DNA of 64,000 nt. It comes from Psychroflexus sp. MES1-P1E (GTDB lineage: Bacteria > Bacteroidota > Bacteroidia > Flavobacteriales > Flavobacteriaceae). This document shows, piece after piece, positions 1 to 9,888 of this stretch; positions within the stretch are counted from its first letter, which is position 1, and each line of letters opens with the position of its first letter. The stretch lies in assembly GCF_002836055.1 (NCBI RefSeq), contig NZ_PJBS01000348.1:115447-179446 (forward strand), read 5' to 3'. The translations under genes were made by a program, and so were the position numbers. Under the pieces are notes generated by a model, which saw only the letters and a program-made list of their open reading frames with translations, made no database searches and was not told the origin of the DNA.

Positions 1-163
1 AGGACCTTATATAGAGTTAGATTTTATTAGAAACCCAAGTGTAAACTTTAGTATTGCGGTTTCCACATTGGTATTATTAATAGCAGCCGGAGCAATTGCT
101 GGTTTCTTTCCTGCATGGAGAGGAGCAAGAATTAAAACGATTGATGCTTTAAGAGACGAATAA
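1..163 (+). CDS. ABC transporter permease, MacB/FtsX type (C-terminal end only)
   Basis: Only the last 53 codons lie in the window. The peptide has one hydrophobic segment followed by the ending FFPAWRGARIKTIDALRDE, the usual C-terminus of MacB-type permeases, where the last transmembrane helix leads into a short basic tail. The next permease starts one base after the stop, so the two are translationally close and probably form a heterodimeric exporter. The ATPase is not visible and would be expected to the left. Family assignment rests on this short tail and on the neighbours. Confidence 0.8.
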   Translation, partial: GPYIELDFIRNPSVNFSIAVSTLVLLIAAGAIAGFFPAWRGARIKTIDALRDE

Positions 164-164
164 T

Positions 165-1424
165 ATGTTTAATAGAGACAAGTGGAATGAAGTCATTGAG
201 TCCTTAACGTCTAATTTATTTAGAACGATATTGACTGCCTTTGGAGTATTCTGGGGTATTTTCATTCTTGTGATTTTACTAGCTGCTGGGAATGGCCTAG
301 AGAACGGAGTCAAACAGATATTTGATGGAATTTCTTCTAATTCCATGTTTATGTGGTCTCAGACGGTTTCAAAATCCTACAATGGCTTATCAAAAGGCCG
401 TAGATATAATTTTGAGCTTAATGATGTTGCGGAAATTAAGAGAGAAGTTAATGGTCTAAAGTATGTCTCCCCAAGAAACCAGCTTGGAGGTTTTGGTGGA
501 AATAATAATGTTGTAAGAGGCCTTAAAAGTGGTGCGTTCAATGTTTATGGAGATTATCCAGATATCCAGTTTCAAGAGCCAATGAAAATCTTAAAAGGTA
601 GATTTCTAAATCAGAATGATATTGAAAATAAGCGTAAAGTGGCAGTCATTGGGGAAGGCGTTATTAAAGGGCTCTATGATTTTGACGAAGATCCCATAGG
701 AACTTATGTAAAAGTACAAGGGGTGAACTTTATGGTCATTGGCGTCTATAAAAAAAGAGGCTTTGGAGGAGGTAATGCAGAGGAAGACCAAAAGCAAATT
801 TATGTTCCATTTACAGCCTATTCGCAAGCCTTTAATATGGGACAAAAAGTAGGTTGGATGGCTATCACCGCGGAGGATGATAATTCGATTACCAGACTAA
901 AGTCACAAGTGTTTGAAATTATAAAAAGGAATCATGATATTGCTCCAGAGGATGACAGAGCTATTGGAAATTTCGATTTATACGAGCAATATTCCAAAGT
1001 TTCTGGGCTTTTCATTGCTTTAAATGCTGTCGCCTATTTTGTAGGTATTCTTATTTTACTTTCAGGTGTTATAGGAATTAGCAATATAATGCTTATCGTG
1101 GTGAAAGAAAGAACTAATGAAATTGGAGTTAGACGAGCCCTAGGAGCAACCCCTTGGCAAATAAGAGGACAGATTTTATTTGAATCTGTATTTTTAACTA
1201 TTATTGCAGGTATGACGGGTATAATATTCGCAACTGGAGTGTTAGCGATAGTTAATGCACTCCTGCCCAAAGGTGCAGATATCCCCTTTGCCAATCCTAG
1301 CGTAGATTTAGTAACCGTCTTTATAGCATTAAGTATACTCATCATCTCAGGTCTTTTAGCTGGATTTATTCCTGCTCAGAACGCAATACGTGTAAAACCT
1401 GTGGATGCCTTAAGAACCGAATAA
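165..1424 (+). CDS. ABC transporter permease, MacB/FtsX family
   Basis: Inner-membrane subunit of a MacB-type tripartite efflux system. The 419 residues show one N-terminal membrane helix (about 19-42), a large periplasmic MacB-PCD-like domain (about 50-265) and three C-terminal helices (about 275-300, 335-360, 385-410). The loop with ERTNEIGVRRALGATP is the conserved FtsX-domain segment that contacts the ATPase. Length is normal for the family. The ATG lies one base after the previous permease stop, and an adaptor and a TolC homologue follow, so this is one operon. Substrate cannot be read from the sequence; macrolides, peptides or lipids are all possible. Confidence 0.9.
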   Translation: MFNRDKWNEVIESLTSNLFRTILTAFGVFWGIFILVILLAAGNGLENGVKQIFDGISSNSMFMWSQTVSKSYNGLSKGRRYNFELNDVAEIKREVNGLKYVSPRNQLGGFGGNNNVVRGLKSGAFNVYGDYPDIQFQEPMKILKGRFLNQNDIENKRKVAVIGEGVIKGLYDFDEDPIGTYVKVQGVNFMVIGVYKKRGFGGGNAEEDQKQIYVPFTAYSQAFNMGQKVGWMAITAEDDNSITRLKSQVFEIIKRNHDIAPEDDRAIGNFDLYEQYSKVSGLFIALNAVAYFVGILILLSGVIGISNIMLIVVKERTNEIGVRRALGATPWQIRGQILFESVFLTIIAGMTGIIFATGVLAIVNALLPKGADIPFANPSVDLVTVFIALSILIISGLLAGFIPAQNAIRVKPVDALRTE

Positions 1425-1453
1425 AAAATAAACTTACCTAATAGTATTTAAAC

Positions 1454-2578
1454 ATGAAAAAAGTTGTCACCATTATTGTATTGCTAATTATTGTCTCTCT
1501 TTTTGGAGGGTCTCTATATTACCTCTACCAAAAAAATCAAGAAAATCCAGAAGTTTTTAAAACGGAATCTCCTAAGACTCAAACCATCGTTAAAAAAACA
1601 ATGGCTACGGGAACACTTGTGCCAAGAGAAGAAGTTGATATCAAACCCAATATCTCTGGGGTTGTGGACAGACTCTTTGTAGAAGCTGGGGATAACGTGG
1701 AGGTTGGAGATATGATAGCTCAACTTAAAGTAGTTCCCAATATTACCAGCTTAAATTCTGCAAAAAACCAAGTTAGACAGTCTAAAATCAATCTTGATAA
1801 CGAGAAAAAAGTTTTTAGCAGGCAAGAAGAATTATATGGAAAGGGCGTCATCTCAGAAAATGATTTTGATCTTGCTAGAAATTCATATGACAATGCATTG
1901 CAAACTGTAAAAGCAGCCGAGGAGAATCTTGAGATCATAAGTACAGGAACTACTCAAGATGCTGGAAATGCAGCCACTACAGAAATAAAGGCGAGAATAT
2001 CTGGAATGGTCTTGGACGTGCCTGTTGAAGTAGGAAACCAAGTTATTGAAGCCAATAATTTCAATGAAGGAACCACAATTGCTACTATTGCTAAAACAGA
2101 TGATATGATTTTTCAAGGAAAAGTTGACGAATCTGAAGTAGGTAAAATAAAAGAAGGACTTCCTTTGGAAATTACTGTCGGAGCTATTGAAGATGAAACC
2201 TTCAATGCCATGTTAGATTACATTTCCCCTAAAGGAACCGAAGAGAATGGTGCTGTTCAATTTGATATCGAGGGCAGCTTAAAAGAGACTAAGGGGATTT
2301 TTATAAGGGCTGGGCTTAGTGCAAATGCTTCTATTATATTGGAACGATCTACAGATGTATTAGCGATAAGTGAGTCCTTAGTGCAGTTTGAAAAGGAAAC
2401 AAAAGAGCCCTTTGTTGAGGTCGAAGTTGGTGATCAGCAGTTTGAGAAAAAAATGGTAGAACTAGGACTAAGCGATGGAATAAATGTTGAAGTGATTTCT
2501 GGCCTAGAAGAAAGTGATAAAATTAAAGTATGGAATAGAGTTGAAGAACCTGTTGCAGGAAACCCTAGTAGAAGATAA
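1454..2578 (+). CDS. Efflux periplasmic adaptor (MacA/HlyD, membrane fusion protein)
   Basis: Membrane fusion protein linking the MacB-type permeases to the outer-membrane channel. Of 374 residues, 5-24 form a membrane anchor. A barrel-sandwich/lipoyl half-motif follows (PREEVDIKPNISGVV), then a helical hairpin (about 90-160), the second lipoyl half (KARISGMVLDVPVEVG) and beta-barrel/membrane-proximal domains. Architecture and length fit MacA-like adaptors. It starts 29 bases after the permease and ends 6 bases before the TolC gene, consistent with co-transcription. Confidence 0.9.
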   Translation: MKKVVTIIVLLIIVSLFGGSLYYLYQKNQENPEVFKTESPKTQTIVKKTMATGTLVPREEVDIKPNISGVVDRLFVEAGDNVEVGDMIAQLKVVPNITSLNSAKNQVRQSKINLDNEKKVFSRQEELYGKGVISENDFDLARNSYDNALQTVKAAEENLEIISTGTTQDAGNAATTEIKARISGMVLDVPVEVGNQVIEANNFNEGTTIATIAKTDDMIFQGKVDESEVGKIKEGLPLEITVGAIEDETFNAMLDYISPKGTEENGAVQFDIEGSLKETKGIFIRAGLSANASIILERSTDVLAISESLVQFEKETKEPFVEVEVGDQQFEKKMVELGLSDGINVEVISGLEESDKIKVWNRVEEPVAGNPSRR

Positions 2579-2584
2579 TTAAAG

Positions 2585-4039
2585 ATGATAAAAATGAAAC
2601 TTACCTTATCAATATTAAGCCTTATACTCTTAGGATGTTTTACTGGTCTTAAAGCACAAACCGATATACCTGCAAGATGGACTCTTGAGGCTTGTGTAAA
2701 GTATGCCATGGATAATAATATATCCATTAAGCAATCTATGCTCGATCTAGAAACTGCAGACATCAGTAAAAGTGAAGCTATAGGAAACTACCTGCCTTCA
2801 CTTAATGGAAATTCTAGCAATACCTGGAACTCTGGTTTAACTCAAAATATAACCACAGGAGTACTGGAGAGTCAAGTGACTCGTAACTTTTCTGTAAATG
2901 CAACCTCAGGAATAACCATATTTGACGGTTTAAGAAATTTAAGAGTATTCCAAAGAGCTAAATTAGAGAAATTGGCAAGTCAATATTCACTTCAATTGAT
3001 GAAAGATGATATTGCGTTATTTGTAGCAAATGCTTATTTACAAATCCTTGTCAATAAACAGCAACTTGAAGTTTTAATAGAGCAGAATAATGTAACTCAG
3101 GAGCAAATTGAACAAACACGAAAAACTGTAGAGATAGGAACTGCCCCTCAGGGAGACTTATTAGAAATTAAGGCCACAAATGCAGATGAAGAACAACAAA
3201 TCGTTGTCGCTGAAAATAATTTAAGAATCTCTAAAATCAGCTTAGCGCAAACACTACTTATAAAAAATTATCAAAATTTTGATATTGCAGATGAGGAGTA
3301 TAACGTCCCTATCACAGATATCATGTCTAAAACACCTGAAGAGATTATTGCAAAATCAAGGGAAGAGCGTTTCGAAGTTAAAGTGGCAGAGCAAAATGTA
3401 GACTTAGCTGTAAAAGATGTTCAAATAGCTAGATCACAGCTTTACCCGTCATTAAGCGGATTTGTCAACTACAACACCAGAGAAACAGATAGAGACAGAA
3501 CAGTTCAAGGCGGTCTAGATCCAAACAGTCCCACCAGACAAATTGGAATTCTAGAATCTACAGGAGGAGCTGTAGTCACTCCAAATTTTCAATTCCAAAC
3601 CATAGGGCCAAGAAATTTTATAGACCAATTGTGGAGAAATGACGGTTTAACTTATGGTGTACAACTTGATATCCCCGTTTTCAATGGTTTTGCAACAAGA
3701 AACTCTATTAAGAGAGCGGAAGTGAATACCAGACGTGCAGAATTTCAGCTGAAACAAGCTGAATTGGATTTGGAATCCAATGTATATCAAGCTTATGTTG
3801 ACGCTCAGGGATCGGCTAAGGCTTATGAGGCAGCCTTAAAAGCTGTCGAGTCTCAAGAACTAGCTTTTGAATATGCTCAGCAACGCTTCGAAGTGGGGGT
3901 GTCTAATGCTTTTGAACTAAGTCAATCTAAATTTAGATTAACCAACGCAGAAAACAGATTAATTAATTCTAAATATGACTATATTTTCAACTTAAAAGTC
4001 TTAGAATTGTTTTTTGGAATTCGAATTATTAACTATTAA
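2585..4039 (+). CDS. TolC-family outer membrane efflux protein
   Basis: Outer-membrane channel of the efflux system. The N-terminus is a signal peptide ending near GLKAQ. The mature part opens with WTLEACVKYAMDNN, typical of TolC/OEP proteins, and has two OEP repeats (about 40-240 and 260-475) rich in long amphipathic helices. The 484-residue length is usual. Two in-frame ATGs (2585 and 2594) are possible; the second, MKLTLS, is the more ordinary signal-peptide start. It is the last gene of the efflux set. Confidence 0.92.
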   Translation: MIKMKLTLSILSLILLGCFTGLKAQTDIPARWTLEACVKYAMDNNISIKQSMLDLETADISKSEAIGNYLPSLNGNSSNTWNSGLTQNITTGVLESQVTRNFSVNATSGITIFDGLRNLRVFQRAKLEKLASQYSLQLMKDDIALFVANAYLQILVNKQQLEVLIEQNNVTQEQIEQTRKTVEIGTAPQGDLLEIKATNADEEQQIVVAENNLRISKISLAQTLLIKNYQNFDIADEEYNVPITDIMSKTPEEIIAKSREERFEVKVAEQNVDLAVKDVQIARSQLYPSLSGFVNYNTRETDRDRTVQGGLDPNSPTRQIGILESTGGAVVTPNFQFQTIGPRNFIDQLWRNDGLTYGVQLDIPVFNGFATRNSIKRAEVNTRRAEFQLKQAELDLESNVYQAYVDAQGSAKAYEAALKAVESQELAFEYAQQRFEVGVSNAFELSQSKFRLTNAENRLINSKYDYIFNLKVLELFFGIRIINY

Positions 4040-4050
4040 ACCCTTATTTA

Positions 4051-4713
4051 TTGAGTTTGATTCTTTGTATTGAAACCTCTACAACCAATTGTTCTATAAG
4101 CATTGGAAAAGAGGGACAGCTGCTAGCCTTAAAGGAAATAAACAGTAAAAACTTTTCACATTCTGAACAGCTACATACGTTTATTAAAGAGCTACTAAAC
4201 TCTGAAGATATATCTATCAAAGAACTTAGTGCCGTTTCTATAAGTAAGGGTCCTGGCTCTTATACAGGTTTAAGAATAGGCGTTTCTGCGGCGAAAGGTC
4301 TAGCCTATGCCCTAGACATTCCTCTGATTTCTGCATCGACCTTGTTGTGTTTAGCAAAGCAGATCGATGTCGATAAAGCGGTCATCATCCCAATGATAGA
4401 TGCTAGAAGAATGGAAGTCTATTCTGAAATTTTTAATGCTAGCTTTGAAAGTAAGCGAGGAATTAAGGCTGAAATATTGGAGGAAACCTCTTTCCATGAT
4501 GAATTAGAAACTCGCAAAGTCCACTTTATAGGGAATGGAGTGGAAAAATTTAAAGCGATCTGTCACCATCCTAACGCTGTTTTTCACAAAAAAAAACTCC
4601 CGTCTGCAAAGGAGCAATACCTTATTGCAAAACGGAAGTTTGATAATGGTGATTTTGAGGATGTGGCTTACTTTGAACCCTATTACCTCAAAGATTTTGT
4701 GAGTAATAATTAG
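4051..4713 (+). CDS. tsaB: tRNA threonylcarbamoyladenosine biosynthesis protein TsaB
   Basis: TsaB partners TsaD and TsaE in making the t6A37 modification of ANN-decoding tRNAs. The 220 residues have an ASKHA-type fold with the N-terminal LCIETSTTNCSISIG strand-loop and the hallmark SKGPGSYTGLRIGVSAAKGLAYA. The start is TTG at 4051, 12 bases after the TolC stop; no ATG gives the conserved N-terminus, so TTG is well supported. Cytoplasmic. It is a housekeeping gene, apparently read through from the efflux operon. Confidence 0.93.
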   Translation: MSLILCIETSTTNCSISIGKEGQLLALKEINSKNFSHSEQLHTFIKELLNSEDISIKELSAVSISKGPGSYTGLRIGVSAAKGLAYALDIPLISASTLLCLAKQIDVDKAVIIPMIDARRMEVYSEIFNASFESKRGIKAEILEETSFHDELETRKVHFIGNGVEKFKAICHHPNAVFHKKKLPSAKEQYLIAKRKFDNGDFEDVAYFEPYYLKDFVSNN

Positions 4714-4716
4714 TAA

Positions 4717-5475
4717 CTATAGTGAATTATAATAAAATATCGTTCTTTTTAGTTCGTTTTCAACTTCTTTTTCGTTTCCTCTAAACTTGAATTTGTTAGA
4801 TTTAATAAAATCTTTCATTACCTCTTTTTTATTATTTTCAAAAGAATCTAAAATATCCCATCTATCGGCTTCTATAGAAGAAAAGGTTTGACTTGAATCT
4901 TTAGAAATATAATAAGTAAAATTTGTAATCAACTGGGGAGGAGTATCTCTTTGGTAAGAAGTTTCTGCCGATCTTGGTGAGATATATTCCTGATAGTATT
5001 TTTTGAATAACATAATTTTTTTGTCTTCACCGTTTAAGACCTCTAAATAGCCGCTATCTCCCTGAAAAAAGATTTCGTCATTAAAATAAAGTTTGAAAAG
5101 CTTTCCTTCAATTAGGTATTCGTAAATATCTATTCTTTTTAAAACTCTTATTTGTTCTAGATCACGTTTCAAATCAGTCTCGTACTTAACCTCAACTTGA
5201 TCATAAAATATATTATACCTCAAATTTGTCTTTATTGCAGAATTTTCTTTGGAGTTATCGATAATAACTCCTGACTTGAATTCTTCAGTAAGAAATGGAG
5301 AACCCTCAATATCTTTTAAATCCATTTTTCCATCTTCAGTATCGATAGTAAAGATCTCGCCAGATTGACGTACGACTTGTTCTCGGAGAAATTCACCCTG
5401 ACCAGCATATTGAGCATTAACTTCGGAAGAAAATAAAACCAAAATTAATAAACTTAAAAGAATGTAATTTTTCAT
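4717..5475 (-). CDS. Hypothetical secreted protein
   Basis: 252 residues with a clear signal peptide (KNYILLSLLILVLFSSEVNA, cleavage before QYAGQG) and no further membrane segment. The mature part is rich in charged residues and aromatic beta-type stretches (RYNIFYDQVEVKY, KLFKLYFND). I recognise no family. It is transcribed convergently with tsaB, with stops four bases apart, and lies downstream of mscS. A periplasmic or outer-membrane-associated location is inferred from the signal peptide only. Confidence 0.75.
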   Translation of the reverse strand: MKNYILLSLLILVLFSSEVNAQYAGQGEFLREQVVRQSGEIFTIDTEDGKMDLKDIEGSPFLTEEFKSGVIIDNSKENSAIKTNLRYNIFYDQVEVKYETDLKRDLEQIRVLKRIDIYEYLIEGKLFKLYFNDEIFFQGDSGYLEVLNGEDKKIMLFKKYYQEYISPRSAETSYQRDTPPQLITNFTYYISKDSSQTFSSIEADRWDILDSFENNKKEVMKDFIKSNKFKFRGNEKEVENELKRTIFYYNSL

Positions 5476-5508
5476 AATTTTTTTATTTTTTAATAAATAT
5501 ATTAAAAA

Positions 5509-6354
5509 CTATTCAGATTTCTTACTCATATCGTATAAATGTACATCGCGTTGTGGAAATGGGAAGGAAATTCCTGCACCTTCAAGTTCTGTTTTTAGCT
5601 TTTCGATCGTATCGAAGTGTAATCCCCAATAATCGGCTTGATTAGCCCAAAAACGCAAAGACAGATTTACGGAGTTATCTCCTAAACCTCCTACAAAAAC
5701 AACAGGAGCAGGATCTTTTAAAACGCGCTCATCAGAATTGACGATATTTAATAAAACTTCTCTAGATTTTTTAATGTCGCTATCATAGGAAATTCCAACG
5801 GTCATTACATTTCTGCGAATAGGCTCATAAGAATAATTGGTCACTTTATTATTGCTTAATTGACCGTTTGGAATAACAATGCGCTGATTGTTTGGGGTTG
5901 TTAGAAACGTATAAAAAATACTGATCTCAGTCACTGAACCTGATTCGTCCTGAGCTTCAATAAAATCGCCAACCCGAAATGGTTTCAGTATGATAATGAG
6001 AACACCTCCTGCAAAGTTGGAAAGCGATCCTTGTAAAGCAAGACCGATAGCTAAACCCGCTGCTGCCAAAATCGCTGCAAACGATGTGGTTTCTACACCA
6101 AGTTTTGTAATAATGACAATAAACAAAAGGATTTTGAGCACTATACCCAAGATACTTAAGGCAAAACCTCTTACGCCTCGGTCTACCTCACTTTTTTCCA
6201 TTATTTTTCTTAAACGACCTATAATCAATTTTATGACCCATAACCCTAAGATCAAGAGAACTAGAGCAGCGATGATACTTGGAAGATAAGTTAAGATACT
6301 GTCTAACAAATAATTGGCATATTCACCAACACTGTCAATTGAAATGTTTTCCAT
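5509..6354 (-). CDS. mscS: Small-conductance mechanosensitive channel, MscS family
   Basis: Inner-membrane channel that opens on hypo-osmotic shock. From the ATG at 6354 it has 281 residues, close to E. coli MscS. Two N-terminal helices (about 12-38, 60-82) precede the glycine/alanine-rich pore helix (AAILAAAGLAIGLALQGSLSNFAGG), then the KPFRVGDFIE linker into the beta domain and a C-terminal alpha/beta domain. A TTG six bases further upstream is open, but the ATG is the natural start. It lies 30 bases downstream of metG on the same strand and may share its transcript. Confidence 0.92.
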   Translation of the reverse strand: MENISIDSVGEYANYLLDSILTYLPSIIAALVLLILGLWVIKLIIGRLRKIMEKSEVDRGVRGFALSILGIVLKILLFIVIITKLGVETTSFAAILAAAGLAIGLALQGSLSNFAGGVLIIILKPFRVGDFIEAQDESGSVTEISIFYTFLTTPNNQRIVIPNGQLSNNKVTNYSYEPIRRNVMTVGISYDSDIKKSREVLLNIVNSDERVLKDPAPVVFVGGLGDNSVNLSLRFWANQADYWGLHFDTIEKLKTELEGAGISFPFPQRDVHLYDMSKKSE

Positions 6355-6384
6355 AAGCAATGATTTTTTAATAGTATAAATATA

Positions 6385-8445
6385 TCAATTAATTGTTGAA
6401 CCATTTTCAACTTCTCCAGATGGATCTGGATTCACAAAGGTCAATTTTCCAGAGGAATCTTCAGTCATTAAAATCATCCCTTCGCTTAAAGTGCCCTTAA
6501 GTGTAATAGGTTTAAGATTGACGACAACACTTACTTTACGACCAATAAGCTCTTCTGGCTTATAATGTTCTGCAATTCCAGAAACTATAGTTCTTTGATC
6601 TAAACCCGTATCCACGGTTAACACCATTAATTTTTTGGTCTTTGCCTTTTTCTCTGCTGTTATTATGGTTCCTACTCTAAGATCGAGTTTGGAGAAATCT
6701 TCAAAAGTGGCTACTTCTTTTTGGGGTTCTACCTCTTTCTCTTCATTTTCTATTTTGGAAGCTTCAAGTTTATCGACTTGCTTTTGTATCTCCTCCTCTT
6801 CAATTTTACTAAAAAGGAATTCAGCTGAATTGATGTTATGATTAAAAGGGAGCAATTCATCTAGTTTCGAAATATCATTCCAAAATGGATGAGAAAAACC
6901 TTCAAAATTGAGCATAGTTTTCAATTTTAAAGCGGTAAAAGGTAAAAAAGGTTCACTTAAGACCGCTAAAGCACTTGACACTTGCAAAGCCACATACATA
7001 ATAGTAGATGTGCGCTCAAGATTTGTCTTTTGCAGTTTCCAGGGCTCTTCATCAGCTAGATATTTGTTGCCTAGACGCGCCAGATTCATCATAATCCCTT
7101 GGGCTTCCCTAAAGCGGTACTTCTCGATAGAAGCTGAAATTTGTGAAGGAAATGTTTTAATATCTTCAAATACTTTAAGATCAGTTTCACTAAATTCAGA
7201 GGCTTTTGGCACTACTCCTTCATAATACTTATGCGTTAGAACCACCACTCTATTGATAAAGTTCCCATAGATGGCGACTAACTCACTGTTATTTCGGGTT
7301 TGGAAATCCTTCCACGTAAAATCATTATCCTTGGTTTCAGGAGCATTTGCTGTAAGCACATACCTCAACACGTCTTCTTTACCTGGGAAATCTTCTAAAT
7401 AGTCGTGCAACCAAACTGCCCAATTTTTAGAAGTGGATAGTTTACGGCCTTCTAAATTCAAAAATTCATTAGCGGGTACATTATCTGGTAAGATATAGCT
7501 CCCTTCTGCTTTCAGCATCGCTGGGAAAATAATACAATGAAACACAATATTATCTTTGCCTATAAAATGAACAAGCTTGGTGTCCTTATCCTTCCAATAA
7601 GGCTCCCAATCTTTGCCTTCCCGTTCTGCCCATTCTTTGGTAGAAGAAATATAGCCAATTGGAGCATCGAACCAAACATAAAGGACTTTACCTTCACCTC
7701 CTTTTACAGGAACTGGTATACCCCAGTCTAAATCTCGAGTAACTGCTCTTGCTCGCAAACCTTCGTCTATCCAAGATTTACATTGTCCATACACATTAGC
7801 CTTCCAGTCCTTTTTATGATCTTTTAATATCCACTCTTTCAGAAAGCTATCATATTGATCTAAAGGTAAAAACCAGTGCTTGGTTGACTTTAACGTAGGG
7901 ACGTCTCCTGTGATAGCAGATTTTGGATTTATTAAATCTGTAGCATTCAAAGAAGAACCACATTTTTCACATTGATCGCCATAAGCTTCTTCATTGCCAC
8001 ATTTAGGACAAGTCCCTGTTACAAATCGGTCGGCTAAAAATTGATTGGCTTTGGCATCGTAGAGTTGTTCTGTTGTTTCTTCAATAAACTTTCCCTTATC
8101 GTACATACTCTTGAAAAACTCAGTCGCCGTATCATGGTGGATTTTAGCAGAAGTTCTTGAATAATTATCAAATTGAATTCCAAAATCTTGAAACGATTGC
8201 TTGATGATCGCATTGTATTTATCGACAACATCTTGAGGACTTATGCCTTCCTTCTTGGCTTTGATAGTAATAGGGACGCCATGCTCATCACTTCCACACA
8301 AAAAAGCGACGTCTTCTCCCTTAAGTTTTAAGTAACGAACGTAAATATCTGCTGGTACATAAACCCCCGCCAAATGTCCTATATGTATAGGTCCGTTGGT
8401 ATAGGGTAATGCTGCGGTAACTGTATAGCGTTTTGGATTCTTCAT
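6385..8445 (-). CDS. metG: Methionyl-tRNA synthetase
   Basis: Charges tRNA-Met. With the ATG at 8445 the protein has 686 residues. HIGH is at 21-24 ([10 protein letters not shown]), and a zinc knuckle ([19 protein letters not shown]) lies in the connective peptide. The second signature is KLSTSKNW. The C-terminus carries a tRNA-binding/dimerisation domain ([11 protein letters not shown] to the end, about 590-686), after a charged linker. An upstream ATG at 8469 would add eight residues that break the usual start at MKNPKRYTV, so it is not preferred. All active-site elements are intact. Confidence 0.97.
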   Translation of the reverse strand: MKNPKRYTVTAALPYTNGPIHIGHLAGVYVPADIYVRYLKLKGEDVAFLCGSDEHGVPITIKAKKEGISPQDVVDKYNAIIKQSFQDFGIQFDNYSRTSAKIHHDTATEFFKSMYDKGKFIEETTEQLYDAKANQFLADRFVTGTCPKCGNEEAYGDQCEKCGSSLNATDLINPKSAITGDVPTLKSTKHWFLPLDQYDSFLKEWILKDHKKDWKANVYGQCKSWIDEGLRARAVTRDLDWGIPVPVKGGEGKVLYVWFDAPIGYISSTKEWAEREGKDWEPYWKDKDTKLVHFIGKDNIVFHCIIFPAMLKAEGSYILPDNVPANEFLNLEGRKLSTSKNWAVWLHDYLEDFPGKEDVLRYVLTANAPETKDNDFTWKDFQTRNNSELVAIYGNFINRVVVLTHKYYEGVVPKASEFSETDLKVFEDIKTFPSQISASIEKYRFREAQGIMMNLARLGNKYLADEEPWKLQKTNLERTSTIMYVALQVSSALAVLSEPFLPFTALKLKTMLNFEGFSHPFWNDISKLDELLPFNHNINSAEFLFSKIEEEEIQKQVDKLEASKIENEEKEVEPQKEVATFEDFSKLDLRVGTIITAEKKAKTKKLMVLTVDTGLDQRTIVSGIAEHYKPEELIGRKVSVVVNLKPITLKGTLSEGMILMTEDSSGKLTFVNPDPSGEVENGSTIN

Positions 8446-8582
8446 GAGTTTAAAATTTCTAAAGCACAAATGTAATAAACCCCTTTACATTAAAAGACTA
8501 AGGCTATTGTATAATATGAGTGAAAAAGCTCTTGAATTATACAGAAATGAATATATTTAGACTTAACCAAAAACATCCTATT

Positions 8583-9125
8583 ATGAAGCTTATCTCAAAA
8601 CTTTGCCTTATAGCGCTAATCCTTATGTTTTCTTTTTCATGTAGCAGTGATGATGATTCTGCTCCTCCCATTGAAAATGAAAACTTTTTAAAAGTTGAAA
8701 ATGAACAATTTGAACTCAAATCTGGGTTATATCAAACCGATACCTTAGAGGAAGGACTTTATGCTTTTGGAATTATTATATACGACACCAATGTAAGTGT
8801 AGTAGATGGTGAGCCAAAACCAGAAGATGATATAGTTAATGGTATTTCTTTTGAAATTTATACAGGTAACAGTACTAAGCCAGAACTTGGTGAATACATT
8901 TTTACAGGAGCTTCCAATCCAGGTGAAGATACGCTTGCCTCATCATCAATTTTATCCAACATAAATGCTGAAAACCAAACAGGGGAAACTATTGAAATTG
9001 AAGTTGGTATATTAGAAATTGTAGAAAATGAAAATGAGTATGTACTTAATTTTACAGGTATTGATGAGGAAGATAATGAAATCTCGATGAACTTTAGAGG
9101 CCCTCTAACTTTGTTTGAAAATTAA
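8583..9125 (+). CDS. Hypothetical lipoprotein
   Basis: 180-residue secreted lipoprotein. The signal peptide MKLISKLCLIALILMFSFSC ends in a lipobox, and the lipidated Cys is followed by SSDDDS, the Bacteroidota export signal that sends lipoproteins to the cell surface. The mature part is acidic with a repeated beta-strand pattern. An open extension reaches 8520, but the signal peptide fixes the start at 8583. I recognise no family. The next gene encodes a probable outer-membrane protein, so an envelope role is inferred. Confidence 0.8.
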   Translation: MKLISKLCLIALILMFSFSCSSDDDSAPPIENENFLKVENEQFELKSGLYQTDTLEEGLYAFGIIIYDTNVSVVDGEPKPEDDIVNGISFEIYTGNSTKPELGEYIFTGASNPGEDTLASSSILSNINAENQTGETIEIEVGILEIVENENEYVLNFTGIDEEDNEISMNFRGPLTLFEN

Positions 9126-9173
9126 ACTATTGTTTCCTGATTTTTAAAATTCATCTGTAACCCCATCTTTATT

Positions 9174-9785
9174 ATGAGAATAATTTTTATCACATTTTTT
9201 GGCCTATTATTTGTATACCAAGCATCTGCTCAAGATCAAAGTAACTTAGCCCCTGCAAGCGTAGAAAAATCAATTTATGGAATTCAAACCGGGTTTCTAG
9301 GGGCTTGGCTATATAACGAAAGCCGCCTTTCAAACGAATTTGCTTTGCGAAGTCAGGTTGGGTTCGATTTTAGAATAGAAGGCTTTGGAGAATTTGAGTC
9401 CTTTGGACCTAACGATGGTTTTTATGGAATACTTCATTTAAGCCTTGAACCCAGATGGTATTATAATTTAGAGAAGAGATTGAAAAAAGGAAAAACCATA
9501 GATCGAAATAGTGGAAATTTTATAGCGCTACTAGTATCCTCAAATCTAGAAAGTGTTTCATTTACCTCAAACGATAGAATTGAAAGTCTTGATCAGATCA
9601 GATTTGTCCCGAAATGGGGCATTCGTCGTAGTTTAGGAAAGCATATTTCTTACGAAGCCGGTTTTGGATTTGGCTACGCTTTCTTTTTGAATAACACAGA
9701 ACGAACTGGGTTTTTCCCCTTTAGAGATGAAAGAAATAGTGATTTCACAGTCGATATTCACTTAAGAATTGGGTTTGATCTATAA
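9174..9785 (+). CDS. Probable outer membrane beta-barrel protein
   Basis: 203 residues. An N-terminal signal peptide ends near QASAQ. The rest alternates aromatic and polar residues in short strands (YGILHLSLEPRWYYNL, GFGFGYAFFLN) and ends in FTVDIHLRIGFDL, a barrel-like final strand. It resembles small OmpA/porin-type barrels of Flavobacteriia in general pattern only; I cannot name a family. It sits 49 bases after the lipoprotein gene on the same strand. Confidence 0.75.
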   Translation: MRIIFITFFGLLFVYQASAQDQSNLAPASVEKSIYGIQTGFLGAWLYNESRLSNEFALRSQVGFDFRIEGFGEFESFGPNDGFYGILHLSLEPRWYYNLEKRLKKGKTIDRNSGNFIALLVSSNLESVSFTSNDRIESLDQIRFVPKWGIRRSLGKHISYEAGFGFGYAFFLNNTERTGFFPFRDERNSDFTVDIHLRIGFDL

Positions 9786-9888
9786 AATTTATTACTTTTA
9801 AGTGATAGATTTATAACATTTAGTGTTTCTATAGCTTTAATGAAACCATAGAAGCACTAGAAGTTATAAACAATTAACGAATTCGATT